Assembly (NCBI RefSeq): GCF_030412015.1
Contig: NZ_JASNRD010000017.1
Span: 1 to 64,000 of the forward strand
DNA: 64,000 nt
Origin: Massilia sp. YIM B02763
GTDB lineage: Bacteria; Pseudomonadota; Gammaproteobacteria; Burkholderiales; Burkholderiaceae_D
Reading direction: 5' to 3'
A program made the position numbers and the translations under genes. A model generated the notes under the pieces. It was not told the DNA's origin and made no database searches. It saw nothing but the letters and a program-made list of their open reading frames with translations. Of the stretch, positions 17,751-26,640 are shown one piece after another (positions within the stretch are counted from its first letter, which is position 1; each line of letters starts with the position of its first letter).

Positions 17751-18470
17751 TTAGACAAAGGTGCGAACAAACACGCGCGGATTATTCTTTCGTCTATATT
17801 TTTCCATGAACGCTACCGCTTGGTATGCTGAAAAAAAACCTGAGATCGCAAGAAAATACAAAGGTATGTTATTCAAGAAATCCCCGTCCATATGGAATAA
17901 CTTGACATCGAATTTTCCATAGATGAAAAGCAGCGGCAATATGACGAGCATGGCGCCGGTCATTGCAGCCGCTTTTCGCTCGTCTTGCGTCGCTCCCGCC
18001 ACGATTTGTCCGTGGCAGCCTCGGCAGATGGTTTGTTCCAACGCAAAACCGGTATGACAATGCGGACAAACAAATGGAAGTGCCGGCTCCTCTGCACAAT
18101 TGTCCGAGCACATTGATCTTGGCTTGCCCAAATTCCGATCAGCCTCTTCTTCTGCCTGTCTCTTCCACTCATATAGTAATTCTTGAGGGAATTTATGACT
18201 ATCAACATCAATGCGCCTGGCGCAAGTTGCGCAGAGCCAAATTCCATTGGATGGCGAAGTACGCTCGGCTTGCGTCATCGTTGCGTCGTAACGCGGGCCA
18301 CGAGGAGATGCTGCGCAAATATGAGCGCACACTCCCACACGAGTAGACTTCAACACTGCGTCATTCGGACCTGTTGTAGTACATCTGCAATTCGGATTCG
18401 AACAAAATCCGCCTACGCGTTCGCGTAGCACAATCATCACATTAGAAGAAAACTCGTCTCGAGTAGCCAT
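17751..18470 (-). CDS. Membrane-anchored protein with HNH-like zinc domain, zinc ribbon and two TM helices; function unknown
   Basis: A protein of about 239 residues, counted from the ATG at 18470 after GAGAAAG; an ATG at 18497 is an alternative. Residues 8-110 match the HNH-like module common at the N-terminus of defence-associated proteins: FCSNPNC (C23, C28), a His in CAHICAASPRGPRYD (H50), Asn and Cys in SNGIWLCATC (N75, C80, C83), then LLYEWKRQAEEEA. The final HNH His is absent (CATCARRID), so nuclease activity is doubtful. A second zinc ribbon, CPHC...CRGC, uses C135, C138, C149 and C152. Two hydrophobic segments follow (about 168-184 and 200-222). The gene is clearly more AT-rich than its neighbours and lies beside a toxin-antitoxin pair, which suggests recent transfer. 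Confidence 0.8.
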   Translation of the reverse strand: MATRDEFSSNVMIVLRERVGGFCSNPNCRCTTTGPNDAVLKSTRVGVCAHICAASPRGPRYDATMTQAERTSPSNGIWLCATCARRIDVDSHKFPQELLYEWKRQAEEEADRNLGKPRSMCSDNCAEEPALPFVCPHCHTGFALEQTICRGCHGQIVAGATQDERKAAAMTGAMLVILPLLFIYGKFDVKLFHMDGDFLNNIPLYFLAISGFFSAYQAVAFMEKYRRKNNPRVFVRTFV

Positions 18471-18576
18471 GACTTTCTCAGTGTTCTGCCGAGCCATCAA
18501 TGAGCTTAGCGACATTGAACTGATATGCAAGCATCTCTTCAATGCACCCGGCCAATGAACCGATCTTTGTAGATGC

Positions 18577-19068
18577 TCAGTCCCCTTCGACAAGGCGCCG
18601 CCAGACGCCGAGCTTCTGCTCGAACGTCATCGCCATGTGCGCCGGAGAACTCGACGGCAGCACCACCGTGCGGTAGCCGTGCTCCGCGAACTGCGGCGCG
18701 AATTTTCCCGATGCCTGGCCATTGAATCCGACCGTCTCCAATTCCGGGCAAAGCCGGTGCAGCCGCTCGAAATCGTTGGCGGCGGGCTTCCTGATGGCGG
18801 AATCGAGGCTGCCTTCGCGCTCGCAGGCGGCCAGCACGTCCCACAGGCCGAAGCGGTGCGCAAGCAGGCGCGGCAGGCGTTCGTCGTAGGGTAGCGCGTA
18901 CAGGTCTTCGCCGACCAGGGCGCCGACGAGCTTCCAGAACTGGTTGCGCGGATGCGCGTAGTACTGCTGGGCGGCCAGTGAGGCGGCGCCGGGGAAGCTG
19001 CCCAAGATCAGGATGCGGGTGTCGGAGGCGATGACGGGGGCGAGGCCGGTAAGGAGAGGCGATTCCAT
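18577..19068 (-). CDS. DNA-deoxyinosine glycosylase (uracil-DNA glycosylase superfamily, family 6 type)
   Basis: A 163-residue single-domain glycosylase. RILILGSFPGAASLAAQQYY (residues 18-37) is the hallmark of the hypoxanthine-DNA glycosylase family, followed by HPRNQFWKLVGAL. The C-terminal part has VVLPSSSPAHMAMTFEQKL, equivalent to the SPA-type loop of UDG folds. It removes deaminated adenine (hypoxanthine) from DNA. The gene stands alone between the AT-rich island and the efflux operon. Confidence 0.93.
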   Translation of the reverse strand: MESPLLTGLAPVIASDTRILILGSFPGAASLAAQQYYAHPRNQFWKLVGALVGEDLYALPYDERLPRLLAHRFGLWDVLAACEREGSLDSAIRKPAANDFERLHRLCPELETVGFNGQASGKFAPQFAEHGYRTVVLPSSSPAHMAMTFEQKLGVWRRLVEGD

Positions 19069-19105
19069 GTCGCGATTGTAGCCTTGGTGTGGGCCTGCAC
19101 GCTAA

Positions 19106-19135
19106 CTTGGGTTCCTGCCTTCGCAGGAACGACGG
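19106..19135. repeat. Dispersed palindromic repeat, family A, single arm
   Basis: One arm only: GTTCCTGCCTTCGCAGGAAC followed by GACGG, itself an internal hairpin. It matches the arms of the full copies at 12.4 and 32.5 kb apart from the T/A pair in the stem. No partner arm was seen nearby. Confidence 0.65.
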
Positions 19136-19169
19136 CTTCAGGTGAGCGGCTATATCACGCGTCTGCGAC

Positions 19170-19204
19170 AAAAAAAGCGGCGGTACGCTCTCGCATACCG
19201 CCGC
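19170..19204 (-). terminator. Rho-independent terminator of the RND efflux operon
   Basis: On the minus strand a 9-bp stem (19196-19204 pairing with 19177-19185, GCGGCGGTA type) is followed by seven T. It lies about 60 bp past the stop of the outer-membrane factor gene, the last gene of the operon. Confidence 0.85.
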
Positions 19205-19260
19205 AAAGGGCATTACCGGTTAGATCAGTAAGGCCAGGGACTTCGTCCAGGTCATCCCAT

Positions 19261-20757
19261 TCAGTTGCGCGCCTGGGCCGTGTCGTCGGCCCTGGACGCG
19301 GCATCCCAGCCGCCGCCCAGCGCGCGGATCAGCGCCACCGTCGTGATGGCGCGCTCGCCGCGCAGCTGGACCGCATTGCGTTCCACGGTCGCCTGGTTGC
19401 GCTGGGCGTCCAGCAGTTCCAGGTAGCTGCCGCGGCCCGCGTCGTACAGCTTCTGCGCCAGGTCGGCCGAGCGGCGTGCCGAGACGACCGCCGCCTCGAT
19501 CTCGGCGCTCTGCCCTGCCAGGATGCGCAGGCCGGCCAGGTTGTCCTCGACTTCGGCGAACGCCGTCAGCACGCTCTGGCGGTAGGAGCCGACCGCTTCT
19601 TCCAGCGCCGCCTCGCTGCGCACGACGTTGTTGCGGTTGCGGCCGCCGTCGATCAGGGGCATCGACAGGGCGGCGCCCAGCAGCCAGGAGCGGCTGCTCC
19701 ACTTGAACACCTCGGCCATGCTGGTGCCGACGCCGCCGCCCGCGGCGCTGATGTTCAGCGCCGGGAACATGGCGGAACGGGCGACGCCGATGCGGGCGTT
19801 GGCCGCTTCCATCGTGCGCTGGGCGCTGGCGATGTCGGGACGGCGCTCCAGCAGCGCGGACGGCAGGCCGGCCGGAATCGTCGGCAGCGCGGCCGCGTCT
19901 TCCAGCGGTGCGGTCGGCGCGCTGAACGCGGCCGCCGGCTTGCCCAGCAGGACGGCCAGCGCGTGCTCGGCGTTGGCGCGGTCGCGCTGCAGGCCGATCG
20001 CCTCGGCGCGTGCCGTCGACAGTTCGGTCTTGGCGCGCGACAGGTCGAATTCGCCGATGTCGCCCAGCTCGAAGCGGCGGCTCGTGATGCGCACGCTTTC
20101 CTCGCGCAGCTTCACCGTCTGGTTCACGGTCGCGATTTCCGCATCCAGCTCGCGCAGGCGGAAATAGGTCTGCGCGACGTCTGCCTGCAGCGACAGCAGC
20201 ACGGAGCGGTAGGTCGCTTCCACCGCGCCGGCGTCGCCGCGCGCGGCCGCCACGTTGGACGAGACGCGGCCGAACAGATCGACTTCGTAGCTGGCCGACA
20301 GGCGGGCCGCGTACACATTGTCCGGCGCGATTGCGGTGCCGCGCGGCAGCTGTGCTTCCAGCGGCGACAGGCGTTCGCGCTGGGCGCCGACGTTCACGCC
20401 CACTTGGGGGATGCGGTCCGCTTCGGCGATGCCGGCGATGGCGCGGGCCTGCTTCACGCGGGCGGCGGCCACCGTCAGGCTCTGGTTGTTGGCCGTGGCT
20501 TCGGCGACCAGCGCATCGAGCGACGCGTCATGGAAGGCGCGCCACCATTCGCCGCGCGGCTGGCTTTCGGCCGGCTGGCCGACCTTCCAGGTGGTGCCGT
20601 CGGCCGCCGTGGCGACGGCCTCCGTAGCGACGGCCGGGCTTTCCTTGAAGGCCGCCGGTGTCGCCACCTGCGGCTGTTCGAACTTGGGCGCTGCGCACGC
20701 CGTCAGCAGCAGTGCTGCCAACAGCGGGGTCACGCCTCTTGCAATCATCGTCTTCAT
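19261..20757 (-). CDS. RND efflux outer-membrane factor (NodT/OprM family lipoprotein)
   Basis: A 498-residue outer-membrane channel protein. The signal MKTMIARGVTPLLAALLLTAC ends in lipobox LTAC with Cys21. The two OEP repeats have long coiled-coil regions; the first contains NNQSLTVAAARVKQARAIAG and the second ALLERRPDIASAQRTMEAAN, the usual OprM signature. The ATG lies one base past the stop of the pump gene. With the pump and adaptor it would form the tripartite drug exporter spanning both membranes. By gene order it corresponds to OprC/OpcM of Burkholderia. Confidence 0.95.
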   Translation of the reverse strand: MKTMIARGVTPLLAALLLTACAAPKFEQPQVATPAAFKESPAVATEAVATAADGTTWKVGQPAESQPRGEWWRAFHDASLDALVAEATANNQSLTVAAARVKQARAIAGIAEADRIPQVGVNVGAQRERLSPLEAQLPRGTAIAPDNVYAARLSASYEVDLFGRVSSNVAAARGDAGAVEATYRSVLLSLQADVAQTYFRLRELDAEIATVNQTVKLREESVRITSRRFELGDIGEFDLSRAKTELSTARAEAIGLQRDRANAEHALAVLLGKPAAAFSAPTAPLEDAAALPTIPAGLPSALLERRPDIASAQRTMEAANARIGVARSAMFPALNISAAGGGVGTSMAEVFKWSSRSWLLGAALSMPLIDGGRNRNNVVRSEAALEEAVGSYRQSVLTAFAEVEDNLAGLRILAGQSAEIEAAVVSARRSADLAQKLYDAGRGSYLELLDAQRNQATVERNAVQLRGERAITTVALIRALGGGWDAASRADDTAQARN

Positions 20758-20758
20758 A

Positions 20759-23700
20759 TCAGTGTCCTTCCAGTGCCGGCATGTCGTCGCCCGGGATGCC
20801 GGCCGCGGCCGGGGTCGTCGCATGGGCGGGAGCATGCTTCGGTTTTTCGAATCGCTTGGCCAGCGTGCGCAGCAGGACGTAGAACACCGGCGTCAGGAAC
20901 AGGCCGAAGAAGGTCACGCCCAGCATGCCGGCGAACACGGCGACGCCCATGGCGTGGCGCATCTCGGCGCCGGCGCCGTGCGAGAACACCAAGGGCACGA
21001 CGCCCATGATGAACGCGATCGACGTCATCAGGATCGGACGCAGACGCAGGCGGCAGGCTTCCAGCGCGGCCTGCACGATGGTGCGGCCATGGTGTTCCAG
21101 CTCGACGGCGAATTCGACGATCAGGATCGCGTTCTTCGACGCCAGGCCCACCAGCACGAACAGCGCGATCTGGGTGAACACGTTGTTGTCGCCGCCGGTC
21201 ACCTTCACGCCGATCAGCGCGCACAGGATCGACATCGGCACGATCAGGATCACGGCCAGCGGCAGGGTCCAGCTTTCGTACTGGGCAGCCAGCACCAGGA
21301 ACACGAGCAGCACGCACAGCGGGAACACGTAGATCATCGTGTTGCCGGCCAGGATGTCCTGGTACGTCAGGTCGGTCCACTCGTAGGCGATACCCTTCGG
21401 CAGCACTTCACGCGCGATCTCTTCCATCGCGGCCTGGGCCTGGCCCGACGAGACGCCCGGGGCCGGGCCGCCGTTCATCTCGGCGGCGACGTAGTTGTTG
21501 TAGCGCTGGACGCGGTCCGGGCCATAGGTGTCCTTGATCTTCATGAGCGAGGACAGCGGGATCATCTCGCCCTTGTCGTTGCGGACCTTCAGCTGGGCGA
21601 TCTGTTCGCGCTGCGAACGGAACGGCGCATCGGCCTGCACGCGCACCTGGTAGGTACGGCCGAACTGGTTGAAGTCGTTCACGTACAGCGAGCCGAGGTT
21701 GATCTGCAAGGTCTGGTTGATCTCGGACAGCGGCACGCCCAGCTGCTTGGCCTTCACGCGGTCGACATCGGCGAACAGCTGCGGCACGTTGATCTGGTAG
21801 CCCGAGAACACGCCCTGCAGGCGCTTGTCGGTGGAGGCCTTGGCCATGAAGGCCTGCACCGCCTTGTTCAGTTCATCGTAGCCCAGGTTGCCGCGGTCCT
21901 CGATCATCATCTTGAAGCCGCCGGTGGTGCCCAGGCCGTTGACTGGCGGGGGCGGCAGCACCATCACGAACGCATCCTCGATGGCGCCCATGCGCTTGTT
22001 GATCTCGGCGGCGATGGCGTCGGCGCTCTGGTCCTTGCCGGTGCGCTCGTCGAATGGCTTCAGGGTGGTGAACACGATGCCGGCGTTCGGCGCATTGGTG
22101 AAGCCGTTGATCGACAGGCCCGGGAACGCGACCGACGATTCCACGCCAGGGATCTGCTTGGCGACGTCGGACATCTTGCGGATCACTTCATCGGTACGGT
22201 CCAGCGAGGCCGCATCCGGCAGCTGGGCGAAGCCGATCAGGTAGGCCTTGTCCTGCGCCGGCACGAAGCCCGGCGGCACCGCCTTGAACATGAACACGCC
22301 GGCGATACCCAGCAGCACGTACACGGCGAGCGATGCGCTCTTGCGCTTCAGGACGCCCTGCACGCCGCCTTCGTACTTGTGCGCGGAGCGGTTGAAGAAG
22401 CGGTTGAACGCCTTGAAGAAGCGGCCAAACACGAAGTCCATGCCACGGGTCAGCGCATCCTTCTTGGCGCCGTGCGGTTGCAGCAGCACGGCCGACAGGG
22501 CCGGGGCCAGCGTCAGCGAGCTGAATGCCGAGATCACGGTCGAGATGGCGATGGTCAGCGCGAACTGGCGGTAGAACTGGCCCGTCAGGCCGGACACGAA
22601 GGCGATGGGCACGAACACGGCGCACAGCACCAGGGCGATCGCGATGATCGGGCCGGACACTTCCTTCATCGCCTGCACGGTCGCATCGTGCGAGTTCAGG
22701 CCGTTCTCGATGTTGCGCTCGACGTTCTCGACGACCACGATGGCGTCGTCGACCACGATGCCGATGGCCAGCACGAGGCCGAACAGCGACAGCGTGTTGA
22801 TCGAGAAGCCGAAGGCGAGCATCACGGCGAAGGTACCCACCACGGAAACCGGCACGGCCAGCAGCGGGATGACGGAGGCGCGCCAGGTCTGCAGGAACAC
22901 GATCACGACGATCGCGACCAGCACGATGGCTTCGAACAGCGTGTGGATGACGGAGTTGATCGACTCGCGCACGAACTGGGTCGGGTCATACACGATGCTG
23001 TAGGTCATGCCCTGCGGGAAGTCCTTCGACAGTTCTTCCATCTTGGCGCGCACGTCGGTCGACAGCTGCAGCGCATTGGCGGTCGGCGACTGGAACAGCG
23101 GCAGCGCGACGGCGGACTTGTTGTCCAGCAGCGAACGCAGCGCATAGGAGTTCGAGCCCATTTCGAGGCGCGCGACGTCCTTCAGCAGCGTGGTGGCGCC
23201 GTCGGCATTGGTCTTGACGACGATGTTGCCGAATTCCTCGACGCTGGCCAGGCGGCCCTGCGTGTTCACGGTCAGCTGGAAGTCCGCGTTCTTGGACGGG
23301 CCCTGGCCGACGACGCCGGCAGCGACCTGCACGTTCTGCTCGCGGATGGCGTTGACGACGTCGCTCGCGGTCAGGTTGCGCGCGGCGACCTTCTGCGGAT
23401 CGAGCCAGACGCGCATGGAGTAGTCGCCCGAACCGAAGACCTGGACGTCGCCCATGCCGTCGATGCGCGCCAGCTGGTCCTTGACGTTCAGCGTCGCGTA
23501 GTTGCGCAGGTAGAGGTCGTCATAGCGGCCGTCCGGCGAATTCAAGTGCACCACCATCGTGATGTTCGGCGAGCTCTTGACGGTGGTGACGCCGATCTGG
23601 CGCACCTCGTCCGGCAGGCGCGGCAAGGCGCGCTGGACGCGGTTCTGCACCTGCGTCTCGGCCTTGTCGACGTCGGTGCCGATCTTGAAGGTCACGGTCA

Positions 23701-23974
23701 GCTGCAGCGCGCCGTCGGAGGTGTTCTGCGAGGTCATGTACAGCATGCCCTCGACGCCGATGATCTCCTGTTCGATCGGCGTCGCCACCGTCTCCGCGAT
23801 GACCTTCGGGTTGGCGCCGGGGTACTGGGCGCGCACGACAACCGACGGCGGCACGACCTCGGGGTATTCCGAGATCGGCAGCGCGAAGATCGAGATCAGG
23901 CCCGCCACGAAGACGATGACCGACAGCACGGCCGCGAAGATCGGCTTGTCGACGAAAAAGCGTGAGATATTCAT
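20759..23974 (-). CDS. RND multidrug efflux transporter, inner-membrane pump (HAE1 family)
   Basis: A 1071-residue proton-driven pump of full AcrB/MexB length. The N-terminus MNISRFFVDKPIFAAVLSVI is the HAE1 start. The proton-relay aspartates lie in GIVVDDAIVVVENVERNIEN of TM4, and the second half has a matching duplicated set of TM segments and periplasmic porter domains (YQINVPQLFADVDR; AAQYESWTLPLAVILIVPM). The C-terminus is disordered. Gene order (LysR regulator divergent, then small gene, llpE, adaptor, pump, channel) matches Burkholderia bpeT-llpE-bpeE-bpeF-oprC, a salicylate/chloramphenicol/trimethoprim-type system. Assignment to that subfamily is by synteny. Confidence 0.97.
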   Translation of the reverse strand: MNISRFFVDKPIFAAVLSVIVFVAGLISIFALPISEYPEVVPPSVVVRAQYPGANPKVIAETVATPIEQEIIGVEGMLYMTSQNTSDGALQLTVTFKIGTDVDKAETQVQNRVQRALPRLPDEVRQIGVTTVKSSPNITMVVHLNSPDGRYDDLYLRNYATLNVKDQLARIDGMGDVQVFGSGDYSMRVWLDPQKVAARNLTASDVVNAIREQNVQVAAGVVGQGPSKNADFQLTVNTQGRLASVEEFGNIVVKTNADGATTLLKDVARLEMGSNSYALRSLLDNKSAVALPLFQSPTANALQLSTDVRAKMEELSKDFPQGMTYSIVYDPTQFVRESINSVIHTLFEAIVLVAIVVIVFLQTWRASVIPLLAVPVSVVGTFAVMLAFGFSINTLSLFGLVLAIGIVVDDAIVVVENVERNIENGLNSHDATVQAMKEVSGPIIAIALVLCAVFVPIAFVSGLTGQFYRQFALTIAISTVISAFSSLTLAPALSAVLLQPHGAKKDALTRGMDFVFGRFFKAFNRFFNRSAHKYEGGVQGVLKRKSASLAVYVLLGIAGVFMFKAVPPGFVPAQDKAYLIGFAQLPDAASLDRTDEVIRKMSDVAKQIPGVESSVAFPGLSINGFTNAPNAGIVFTTLKPFDERTGKDQSADAIAAEINKRMGAIEDAFVMVLPPPPVNGLGTTGGFKMMIEDRGNLGYDELNKAVQAFMAKASTDKRLQGVFSGYQINVPQLFADVDRVKAKQLGVPLSEINQTLQINLGSLYVNDFNQFGRTYQVRVQADAPFRSQREQIAQLKVRNDKGEMIPLSSLMKIKDTYGPDRVQRYNNYVAAEMNGGPAPGVSSGQAQAAMEEIAREVLPKGIAYEWTDLTYQDILAGNTMIYVFPLCVLLVFLVLAAQYESWTLPLAVILIVPMSILCALIGVKVTGGDNNVFTQIALFVLVGLASKNAILIVEFAVELEHHGRTIVQAALEACRLRLRPILMTSIAFIMGVVPLVFSHGAGAEMRHAMGVAVFAGMLGVTFFGLFLTPVFYVLLRTLAKRFEKPKHAPAHATTPAAAGIPGDDMPALEGH

Positions 23975-24022
23975 TGTTCTTGTTCCTTACGAAGCTTGGT
24001 TCCCTGCACGTCCTGGTCGGAC

Positions 24023-25246
24023 TTACTTGGACTCGGCCATGGCCAGCTTGGCGCCGTCCTTGGCGCTGTCCTTGGCGGGCGCAGGATTGCCGGAAGTGCT
24101 GGCCACCATCGGTACCACGTTGGCGGTGATCGGCGCACCCGGACGCACGCGCTGCAGGCCGTTGACGACGATCTTCTCGCCCGGCTTCAGGCCCGTGCGC
24201 ACGACGCGCAGGCCATCGACGACGGGACCGAGGGTGACGGCGCGGTACTCGGCCTTGCCTTCCTTGTCGACGACGAACACGAACTTGCGGCTCTGGTCGG
24301 TACCGACGGCGCGGTCGCTGATCAGGAGGGTGTTCTTCTGGACGCCGCCGCCGATCTGCACGCGGGCGAACAGGCCGGGCGCCATGCTGCGGTCCTTGTT
24401 GTCGAAGGTGGCGCGCATGCGCACGCTGCCGGTACGCGAATCGAGCTGGTTGTCGACGAATTCCAGCTTGCCCTCGTGCGGGAAGCCTTCCTCGTTGACC
24501 AGGCCCACCTGCACGCCGACCGGCTTGCCCGCATGCGCTTCGCCGCTCACGCGCAGATAGGTTTCCTCGTCGCCGTCGAAGCTGGCGTAGATGCGGTCCA
24601 GCGACACGACGGAGGTCAGCACGGCCGACGCGTCGACCAGGTTGCCCAGGGTGATCTCGGCCTTCGACACGCGGCCGTCGATCGGCGAGGTCACGCGGGT
24701 GTAGGTCAGGTTCAGTCGCGCGGCATCGGCCTGCGCCTCGGCGGCGCGGGCGGTGGCGTCCAGTTCCTTCAGGCCGGCGGCGCGCTCGTCGTACTCGCGC
24801 TGGGCGATCGCCTTGTCGCCCAGCAGGCGCTCGGCGCGGTTCAGTTCGATCTTGGCCAGTTCGGCCTTGGCGCGGGCCGACTTGGCGGCCGCTTCGGCGC
24901 GGTCGTACTCGGCCTGGTAGGGACGCTGGTCGATCACGAACAGCACGTCGCCCTTTTTCACCTCGGCGCCCGGCTTGAAGTTGACGGCCGTGATGAAGCC
25001 GGAAACGCGCGGACGGATCTCGACGCGGTCGATGGCTTCCAGGCGGCCCGAGAATTCCTGGGTGTCGGCGACGGGCTTTTCCAGCACGACGGCGGCCGAG
25101 ACCGGCGGACCGGCGGGAGCGGCGGCGGCGGCTTCGGCCTTGCCGGTCGCGTCCGAGCAGCCGGCAATCAGGGCCGCGATGCCGGCGGCGCCAAGTGCCA
25201 GGACCAGCGGGCGTGCCGCGGTCTGCAGTTGGTGGATGGTTTTCAT
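24023..25246 (-). CDS. RND efflux periplasmic adaptor (membrane fusion protein) lipoprotein
   Basis: A 407-residue adaptor. The signal peptide ends in LIAGC (Cys30). A proline/alanine linker leads to the barrel-sandwich hybrid domain (EIRPRVSGFITAVNFKPGAEVKKG), an alpha-hairpin (AEYDRAEAAAKSARAKAELA to LLGDKAIAQREYDE), and the second lipoyl half (YTRVTSPIDGRVSKAEITLG). The C-terminal beta-barrel and membrane-proximal domains follow. It links the pump, 48 bp downstream, to the outer-membrane channel and corresponds to BpeE/CeoA by position. Confidence 0.96.
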   Translation of the reverse strand: MKTIHQLQTAARPLVLALGAAGIAALIAGCSDATGKAEAAAAAPAGPPVSAAVVLEKPVADTQEFSGRLEAIDRVEIRPRVSGFITAVNFKPGAEVKKGDVLFVIDQRPYQAEYDRAEAAAKSARAKAELAKIELNRAERLLGDKAIAQREYDERAAGLKELDATARAAEAQADAARLNLTYTRVTSPIDGRVSKAEITLGNLVDASAVLTSVVSLDRIYASFDGDEETYLRVSGEAHAGKPVGVQVGLVNEEGFPHEGKLEFVDNQLDSRTGSVRMRATFDNKDRSMAPGLFARVQIGGGVQKNTLLISDRAVGTDQSRKFVFVVDKEGKAEYRAVTLGPVVDGLRVVRTGLKPGEKIVVNGLQRVRPGAPITANVVPMVASTSGNPAPAKDSAKDGAKLAMAESK

Positions 25247-25416
25247 GGTGTTGCCCTCCGATGTGACGAATGTTAATAATTTATTAATATTGAGACGAGC
25301 GCCGTCCTTTCCTGGCTTTTGTTCGGAAAAGACGGGTCTCCCGTGCCTCTGTGGGCACGTGCTACTGGGGGTTGAGGATTGCGATGAAGCGAAGTACTAC
25401 GGGTTTGGCAGCCGGC
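25247..25416. promoter_or_regulatory. AT-rich gap between llpE-like and adaptor genes with palindrome
   Basis: In a GC-rich operon this 170-bp gap contains TTAATAA-T-TTATTAA (25273-25287), a perfect 15-bp palindrome 27 bp before the adaptor start. It could hold an internal promoter or operator that lets the pump genes be expressed apart from the first two genes. No clean -35/-10 pair was assigned. Confidence 0.35.
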
Positions 25417-26292
25417 TCAACAGCCGCCGGCGGCAAACGCCTGCTCTTCCTGCTCGAGGCCGGCAACGAAGCTCGCGATCGCTTCGAGCGCAGGCACCTT
25501 GCAGGCACATTGGGTACGCCCATCCGGGTCGCGCAGGCGTGCCGGTCCCATGCGTCGCATCGTGACGGTCACGCCGGACTGCATCAACTTGTTGCCGTAG
25601 GCCTCGGCTTCGTCGCGCAGCGGGTCGTCCTCGGCCGACAGGATCAGGGCCGGGGGCAGGTTCTTCAAACGGCTCGATTGCAGCGGCGACGCATACGGAT
25701 GGCTGCGGTCCGCGGCATGCGGCAGGTAGCCGCGGTAGGCGGCGGCGCATTCGTCGACCGCCTTGGCCTGGTCCACGCAGGTCGGCATCTCGCGCATCGA
25801 GCCGGTCGACAGGCCGGGATCGAGCATCGGCATGATGAGGATCTGGCCGGCCAGCTTGGGGGCGCCGCGGTCGCGCGCCATCAGCGCGCACACGGCGGCG
25901 AGGTTGGCGCCGGCCTCGATGCCGGCCACCAGCATGCGCTTGCCGGTCCAGCCCAGCTTGGTCTTGTTCTTCTTCGCCCACAGCAGCACGGCATGCGCAT
26001 CCTCCACCGCTGCCGGGAAGGGTTTCACCGTCGCCAGGGTATAGGTGGAGGATAACACCACCGGATAGCCGCTCGCCCCTGTCAAATGGCGCAGGAACTC
26101 GTCGGAACATTCCAGGTCGCCGTCGACGAAGCCGCCGCCGTGGAAGAACACGATCAGGATGTCGCGCTTGCCGTCGCTGCTGGCCTTGTACAGGCGCGCA
26201 GCCAGCGCGCTTTCGGCACCGGCGACGTCGAGGTCGCGTACGGCCAGCACATGGCCGGCGTCCTGGCCGGCATCCTTGCGGACGGCGCTCAT
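25417..26292 (-). CDS. LlpE-like alpha/beta-hydrolase-fold protein of the efflux operon, probably catalytically inactive
   Basis: A 291-residue protein of the hormone-sensitive-lipase type: the oxyanion motif FFHGGGFVDGD (about residues 47-57) is intact, and the acid region LILSAEDDPLRDEAEAYG is present. The nucleophile elbow, normally GDSAGGN, reads GIEAGANLAAV, so Ser is replaced by Glu. The terminal region (RRMGPARLRDPDGRTQ) shows no catalytic His. The fold is kept but the triad is not. Its ATG overlaps the stop of the small upstream gene (ATGA). In Burkholderia a lipase-like llpE lies at this place in the bpeEF/ceoAB operon. Confidence 0.85.
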   Translation of the reverse strand: MSAVRKDAGQDAGHVLAVRDLDVAGAESALAARLYKASSDGKRDILIVFFHGGGFVDGDLECSDEFLRHLTGASGYPVVLSSTYTLATVKPFPAAVEDAHAVLLWAKKNKTKLGWTGKRMLVAGIEAGANLAAVCALMARDRGAPKLAGQILIMPMLDPGLSTGSMREMPTCVDQAKAVDECAAAYRGYLPHAADRSHPYASPLQSSRLKNLPPALILSAEDDPLRDEAEAYGNKLMQSGVTVTMRRMGPARLRDPDGRTQCACKVPALEAIASFVAGLEQEEQAFAAGGC

Positions 26293-26525
26293 CGCTTCAC
26301 CTCGCATGCGTCGTTTGCAGCCAGCAGCCTGGCCGGGCCCGCCGTGGTGGGCAAGTCTCCCACCACGCGCGGTTCCGATGCCACCACGTGGAACAGGGCG
26401 TCATAGCCGCGCGCCTCGGCGCCGGCCGCATGCGCGAACTCGTCGGTCAGCAGCATGCCAGCCATGGCCGCGACACCGAGCACGAGCCCGAGCGTTGCTG
26501 CGACTGCATTCCATTGACGTTTCAT
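26289..26525 (-). CDS. Small exported or membrane-anchored protein, first gene of the efflux operon; function unknown
   Basis: A 78-residue protein starting MKRQWNAVAATLGLVLGVAA, a hydrophobic signal or anchor sequence (about residues 6-26). A short polar part follows (DEFAHAAGAEARGYDALFHV to AANDACEVKR). No family was recognised. Its stop overlaps the llpE-like ATG by 4 bp, and it is divergent from the LysR gene across the palindromic operator, so it is the promoter-proximal gene of the efflux operon. The start at 26525 follows a GAGAA-type site. Confidence 0.7.
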   Translation of the reverse strand: MKRQWNAVAATLGLVLGVAAMAGMLLTDEFAHAAGAEARGYDALFHVVASEPRVVGDLPTTAGPARLLAANDACEVKR

Positions 26526-26640
26526 GACGTTCTCCCGTGTTCCTTCACATCTGCTGTTGGCTGTCGTGCTATCAAATTTTGTCACTACAGTTCCGACACT
26601 ATAGACTTCATCTACAATCTAATAAATAGCTCAATTTCGA

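Noticed and set aside
18540..18576. Possible family A core remnant (ATCTTTGTAGATGCTCAGT) near the AT-rich gene
   Set aside because: Similarity to the core at 12.4 kb is short and has no arms, so chance is likely.
20318..23965. 1215-codon open frame antisense to the RND pump gene
   Set aside because: Its product is a low-complexity His/Arg/Gln-rich sequence caused by high GC on the strand opposite a real pump gene; the pump has full family motifs.
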